A stretch of 64,000 bases of DNA from Warburgia ugandensis (taxonomy: Eukaryota > Streptophyta > Magnoliopsida > Canellales > Canellaceae): positions 51,706,001 through 51,770,000 of the forward strand of contig CP141127.1 of NCBI GenBank assembly GCA_035236585.1, in the 5' to 3' direction. The notes under the pieces are model-generated. The model was not told where the DNA came from, ran no database searches, and saw only the letters and a program-made list of their open reading frames with translations. Below are positions 59,939-64,000 of this stretch, piece after piece. Position 1 is the stretch's first letter, and each line of letters starts with the position of its first letter. Both the position numbers and the translations under genes were made by a program.

Positions 59939-61139
59939 GTAGTGTACCTTCAATTACCGCATTGGATGGTCCAGCTTGGCCGTCGGTGATAGCGAAAACC
60001 CTTCTGGGTGTCGAGGAGCAATTTCTAATTTTGCTTCCTTGAGCGCCAATGGTTTGGTACGGTGGGCGGCGATATGTCCATACTCCCCACAATTGTGGCA
60101 CTTGATTGGAAATCGTTGTGGTTGTTGTTGTATAGGTCGTGAATGAGATATTGCCTTGGTGAAATTTTCTACATCTTGGACATGGCTGTCTATTTGGCCT
60201 TGGTGCATTGTTCCTTTGATTTCTTTGAGGCTTAAAATTGTTCCAAGGTCTTTTATTCTTACGGAAAGGCCTTGGGTTATTGTGTCCTCCTCCACTGAAC
60301 TTGGTAATTTGACCCTTTTTGTACTCATCTTCAAACTTGGAAGCCATTTCTACACAATCTGTCAAGGTAGTGGGTTTAGTACCTAGCACCTTTACTTTCA
60401 GCCACGAGTGAAGACCTTCAATGAATCGATCCACGGTGTGTGTTTTACGTGTCACACACATGAGGCGCGAATCTCCTTAGTTGTGTGAACTTGTTATCAT
60501 AGTCCACTCTACTGACATATCCCCTTGCCTTAGGTTCAAGAACTCTATCAATTTCCTTTGTTGTACATGAGAAGGAAAGTATTTATGGTTGAATACTTCC
60601 TTAAATTCTTCCCATGTAGTATCTTGAGAATTCGAGAAGAAGGTGTTTTTAGTGATCTCCACCAAAATGCAGCTTCTTGTTTGAATAAATATGTGGCAAA
60701 TTTCACTTTCAACTGCGAAGGAGTACGTAGTGCACTAAAAGTCTTTTCAACTTCATATATCCATTCTTGACTTTTTCGGCTTCACCCTTACCATCATACA
60801 TTGAAACCCTCTTTTGAAATCTCTCCAGCATTTTGTCAATCTTTTCTGGTCCTAATGGGAAGTTTCCGACTTCATCACTTGGTACAAGGGAAGATTGCCC
60901 TTGTCAGTGTGGGAGTAGGCGGTGGTGGTGTTGGTGTAGTATGTCTCACCTCGGTGAGCACGAGCACTGCGTACTTGGTATTTCTACGGGAGGTGATGAA
61001 CTGCGGGGCTGTTGTAGGTGAGGAAGGAGGTTCCTTAACATCCTTGTCATCATCTCTTCCATATTACTCATGGTTACTCTCTCCATATTGTCGTGCAGGT
61101 GGTTTGAGCTGTCTGCCTTGTAACTCTCTTTGGTGGCAT
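59939..61139 (-). pseudogene. Gag, B copy 3
   Basis: The start is at 61139. The longest Gag stretch is 59928-60461 (177 residues) with DRFIEGLHSWLKVKVLG, the basic linker and a shift before the knuckle. The knuckle lies in 59954-60334 and again ends in Arg rather than Cys (60059-60061). The capsid N-terminal part TTWEEFKEVFNHKYFPSH is in 60477-60665. Confidence 0.85.
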
Positions 61140-61255
61140 CTGCTCATAAACCAAAATTCTATCAGTCCTCTATACAACTATTTCTATCTTAATCTAGACA
61201 TGGATTATAATCTCTCTTTTGGACATATTTGTCTTGTCTTGTGACTGGATGAATC

Positions 61256-61268
61256 TCTCTGATACCAA
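61256..61268 (-). other. Primer binding site, B copy 3
   Basis: TTGGTATCAGAGA on the element strand, matching the initiator tRNA-Met complement over the first 12 bases. One base separates it from the LTR at 61270, against two in copies 1 and 2. Confidence 0.9.
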
Positions 61269-61269
61269 C

Positions 61270-64000
61270 TGTGACGACCCGGGTTTTTGAAAACATGATT
61301 TGTAAAGTATTTTGAAAGGCAAGGCCCTTAAGAGTGTAAAAATTTTTCGCAAAACAAAACAGCAGAAATTCTTTTCTTTAGAACTTGTTTTGAAAACCCA
61401 AGTCACCACTTCATACATAACATAAGTACAATTTGTGTACAAAATAAAATTCCATTGAAGGAATATACTTTTATTAAACTCTAGGATCCATCCAGTGGCT
61501 CACAAGATCTGACCAAATCTAGTACAATACTTGTCCAAATTACATAATCCAAAACTCAAGCTCACCATACAATAAAACTCTCAACAAATAAAAATACATG
61601 TCTTCAAGGGTATACCTTGAAGATTATTCTCTTCAAGTCTTCTATAGTCTTCAGCTCCTAAGTCTCCTTCCCTGGATCTGAGATATTGCAACAAGTACAA
61701 TATCTCAGCAAGCAATGCTTGGTAGGGGATTCAAGAAACATAATAATTGACAATGTATTTCCAATCCTTCATAATCTCGTTATCCTCAAACATACTCTTT
61801 ATTTTGTAAGTTATGTATATCTATATACATACATACCCTTCATGGGTAAACCAATTAAATTTGTGAAAATAGTGAAATATCATTCCCAACTAAGCTGATC
61901 AATTCTCTTTATTTTGAGAATTTAGTATTATGACTAATCTTATCTTGGGAATTTCCCTTCATGGGAAACATTGGTAATATACAATTACCTAGCATTTCAT
62001 TATGCTATAACATAAGGCATTTCACCATGCCTGTTCCCATATGCATCATAGTGCAAAATAATCAGAAAGGTTGCTATGCTGCAGTCTGATCCGTACTAGC
62101 GCGCTCGGATAAGCGCCTGTTCACCACCGATACCACGGTGGAAAATATTATGTCACTGCCCGTATGGGGGGCAAGACTTTCACGGTGGTGGCCTTCCCAT
62201 AATTGCCACCACCCGAGCTTTTAGCCTCTCATTGGGCAAGGTATCATCATATCATCAATTTTCAAGGAGCGGGTGGCCAAACCCTCATAACTCCTCTAGC
62301 AATAGCATCCCCTAGGCTCATGCCTATTAAAACAAACTCACAAGCCTCCAAGCTTGTATGTAAAATAGATTTCATATATATCAGACCATACGTCTGTTTA
62401 CTTAGGGCTGAAATATTTTCTAGTTCCCTATTCACTTATAGTTTAGTCCTTAACCATCTTATAGGTGTTTGGTTGGATCATAAGGTTTTCAAGAGATATA
62501 CTACAAGTATTATCATTACTCTTGTCAACATAAGATCATGAGTACAATCATGAATATCTCATGTAAATGCATTCATCAAATCCTCCTACCTTTAAGGATT
62601 GATCTCTTTTCCCCAATCTTCCATGATCTTGACCGATGTATGTAATCTGTACATCCATACATATTGTCAATATATAAATTATGAACAATCCTATTGATCA
62701 CTAGATCTGATGTTTAGAATGATCTTTAGATCATTCATATCTAAGTATTTTTCTATCTCTAAGTCTTTGTATGTTCATCTCCTTGATCTTGATCTTTCAT
62801 AGATCCTTTGATTGACAATCTACTCATGTTGATAAAGATCAAGGTCCTAGATCTTCTATCATCTAGTTCTTCTTTGATCTAAGTTCAGTTCTTGGATCAT
62901 CCCTATGGAGGATGATCTTGGTTTTCTTCCTTGAATCACCTTTGATCAAGGGTTTGGATTATCTAATCTAAATAACTATAACAAGTATACTAAACATACA
63001 TACCAAGTACAATATAGTGTTCTTATCTTTATTGTTCTTGATCATCCAAGATTTAATAGATCTTGTTTGATCATCCTTATCGACTTACTTGTTTTTATTA
63101 GGGTTAGGTAATTTACTAACCTTTTATGCTCTTATGATTATTATTCAACCGGTTAATGTGCATGGTTGAAGGTAGCTTATTCAAGCCTAAATCTAGATTG
63201 CTCCTCTTATTTCCAATTGGCTAAGGCTTACTAGTTGAATGGGTGAACACAAAGTGGTTACTTCAATCCTCATGTAAGGAGGCGTTTAGACCTCACAAAC
63301 GTCACCGAAGGTAGGGGAAGAGCGAGGCTCTATTAGATAACCCCTTAACCACTATGTTCATCATTCACTAGAATGACCATAGCTCAACCTTTCATAAGGT
63401 TCCTATAAGCATGTTTACCCTAAGTACTCTTTCTAATGGATTTTAATTAAGTCCATGAATATTTATAATGTCATTCATGGGGTTTATTATTCTTTTCCTA
63501 ATTTGGGCCAAGGATTTGATAATCCTTATATTGTCCTACTAACTATAGCCCTTACTAATTAAGTCCAAAGTACTCCATTCTTATTTGTGTCATGAAACTC
63601 TACTTTCTCATTAGAATGCATTTTTGATGTTTTATGCTCTTTATCTCATAACAAGTAAATCTACTACTAACATTCAACTATAAATGAATTATAAATTTAA
63701 AGCATAAAACTACTTAATTTAACATTAAATGAAAATGAGACAAGGTACTTAAATTAACTCTAGCAACTTATGATAAGAATGAACACATAAACTCTAAATG
63801 TTATACTAGCATGCTTTATAACATAATAACATAAAATGAAACTAATTAGATTTACATTTTTAGAACCCTATTTTTATGATCCAACCATTTGATCTTAGAT
63901 CTTTGCCTTTGATTAAGGACTTTAGTTATATTTAGAGAATTTTCTCTATTAAGGTCAAAAGATCACATTGATCTATTTTTATCATAATCCATCCATGATT
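61270..64000 (-). repeat. Family B LTR 4, cut by the window end
   Basis: The 5' LTR of copy 3, colinear with LTR 1 up to about its position 35880. The TATA/U3 part lies outside. Whether a fourth interior or the right edge of the array follows cannot be seen. Confidence 0.92.

Larger units (their letters stand above)
33150..64000 (-). mobile_element. Family B tandem array: three full copies sharing LTRs, cut by the window end
   Basis: Order on the plus strand: LTR 33150-37889, interior 37890-42531, LTR 42532-47261, interior 47262-51900, LTR 51901-56627, interior 56628-61269, LTR 61270 onwards. The period is 9382, 9369 and 9369 bases. Every interior has its own primer site and purine tract, and every inner LTR serves two copies. 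The left flank GCTAT (33145-33149) is the expected target duplication; its partner lies outside. Such arrays arise by unequal recombination between LTRs, or by LTR recombination between cDNA and an existing copy. Confidence 0.9.

Overview
This window is repeat-dense plant nuclear DNA. I see no host gene, tRNA, rRNA or CRISPR array. Nearly every base belongs to LTR retrotransposons of the Ty3/Gypsy chromovirus type (Tekay/Del-like, judged from the gag-pol order, an integrase with a C-terminal chromodomain, very long LTRs and an initiator-tRNA-Met primer site), or to a satellite that appears to derive from their LTRs. A large-genome land plant, probably an angiosperm, in a silenced pericentromere-like region, fits best; the species cannot be read from the sequence.

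Three related LTR families occur, named here A, B and C. All autonomous copies lie on the minus strand, so the element 5' end is on the right. All three share a 3' LTR terminus that reads TGTGACGACCCGGG or close to it on the plus strand. Left part: 1-1543 is the 5' half of an A element (gag and protease), with its broken 5' LTR (1544-2399). An oppositely oriented, mosaic LTR follows (2400-4789). Next comes a C element with a non-coding interior (LTR remnant 4790-5778, interior 5779-9223, LTR 9224-10717). A dimeric satellite occupies 10751-12255 and again 22739-24947. Between the two blocks lies a complete but decayed A element (A2, 13206-22738), whose 3' LTR also abuts a second gag fragment (12256-13205).

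Middle part: a Russian-doll nest. An A-type LTR fragment (24948-25324) received a C solo LTR (25325-28178, target duplication AGGAG) and, a few bases further, another C LTR (from 28190). That second C LTR was split by an A solo LTR (29200-31885, target duplication TTGGG) and then, just beside its TATA box, by the B array at 33150.

Right part (33150 to the window end): family B forms a head-to-tail array LTR-interior-LTR-interior-LTR-interior-LTR with a 9.37-9.38 kb period. Each pair of neighbouring copies shares one 4.73 kb LTR. The copies are nearly identical, and their differences fall overwhelmingly on CAG/CTG/CCG trinucleotides. That is the plant CHG methylation context, so I infer that most apparent frameshifts and stops in family B are long-read base-calling errors at methylated cytosines rather than real mutations. 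By contrast, family A carries genuine-looking CAG-to-TAG stops, as expected from 5-methylcytosine deamination.

Functionally, each autonomous element encodes one Gag-Pol polyprotein: Gag capsid and zinc knuckle package the RNA, protease cuts the polyprotein, RT and RNase H copy the RNA using the tRNA primer and purine tract, and integrase with chromodomain inserts the cDNA. The C element, the solo LTRs and the satellite encode nothing recognisable.
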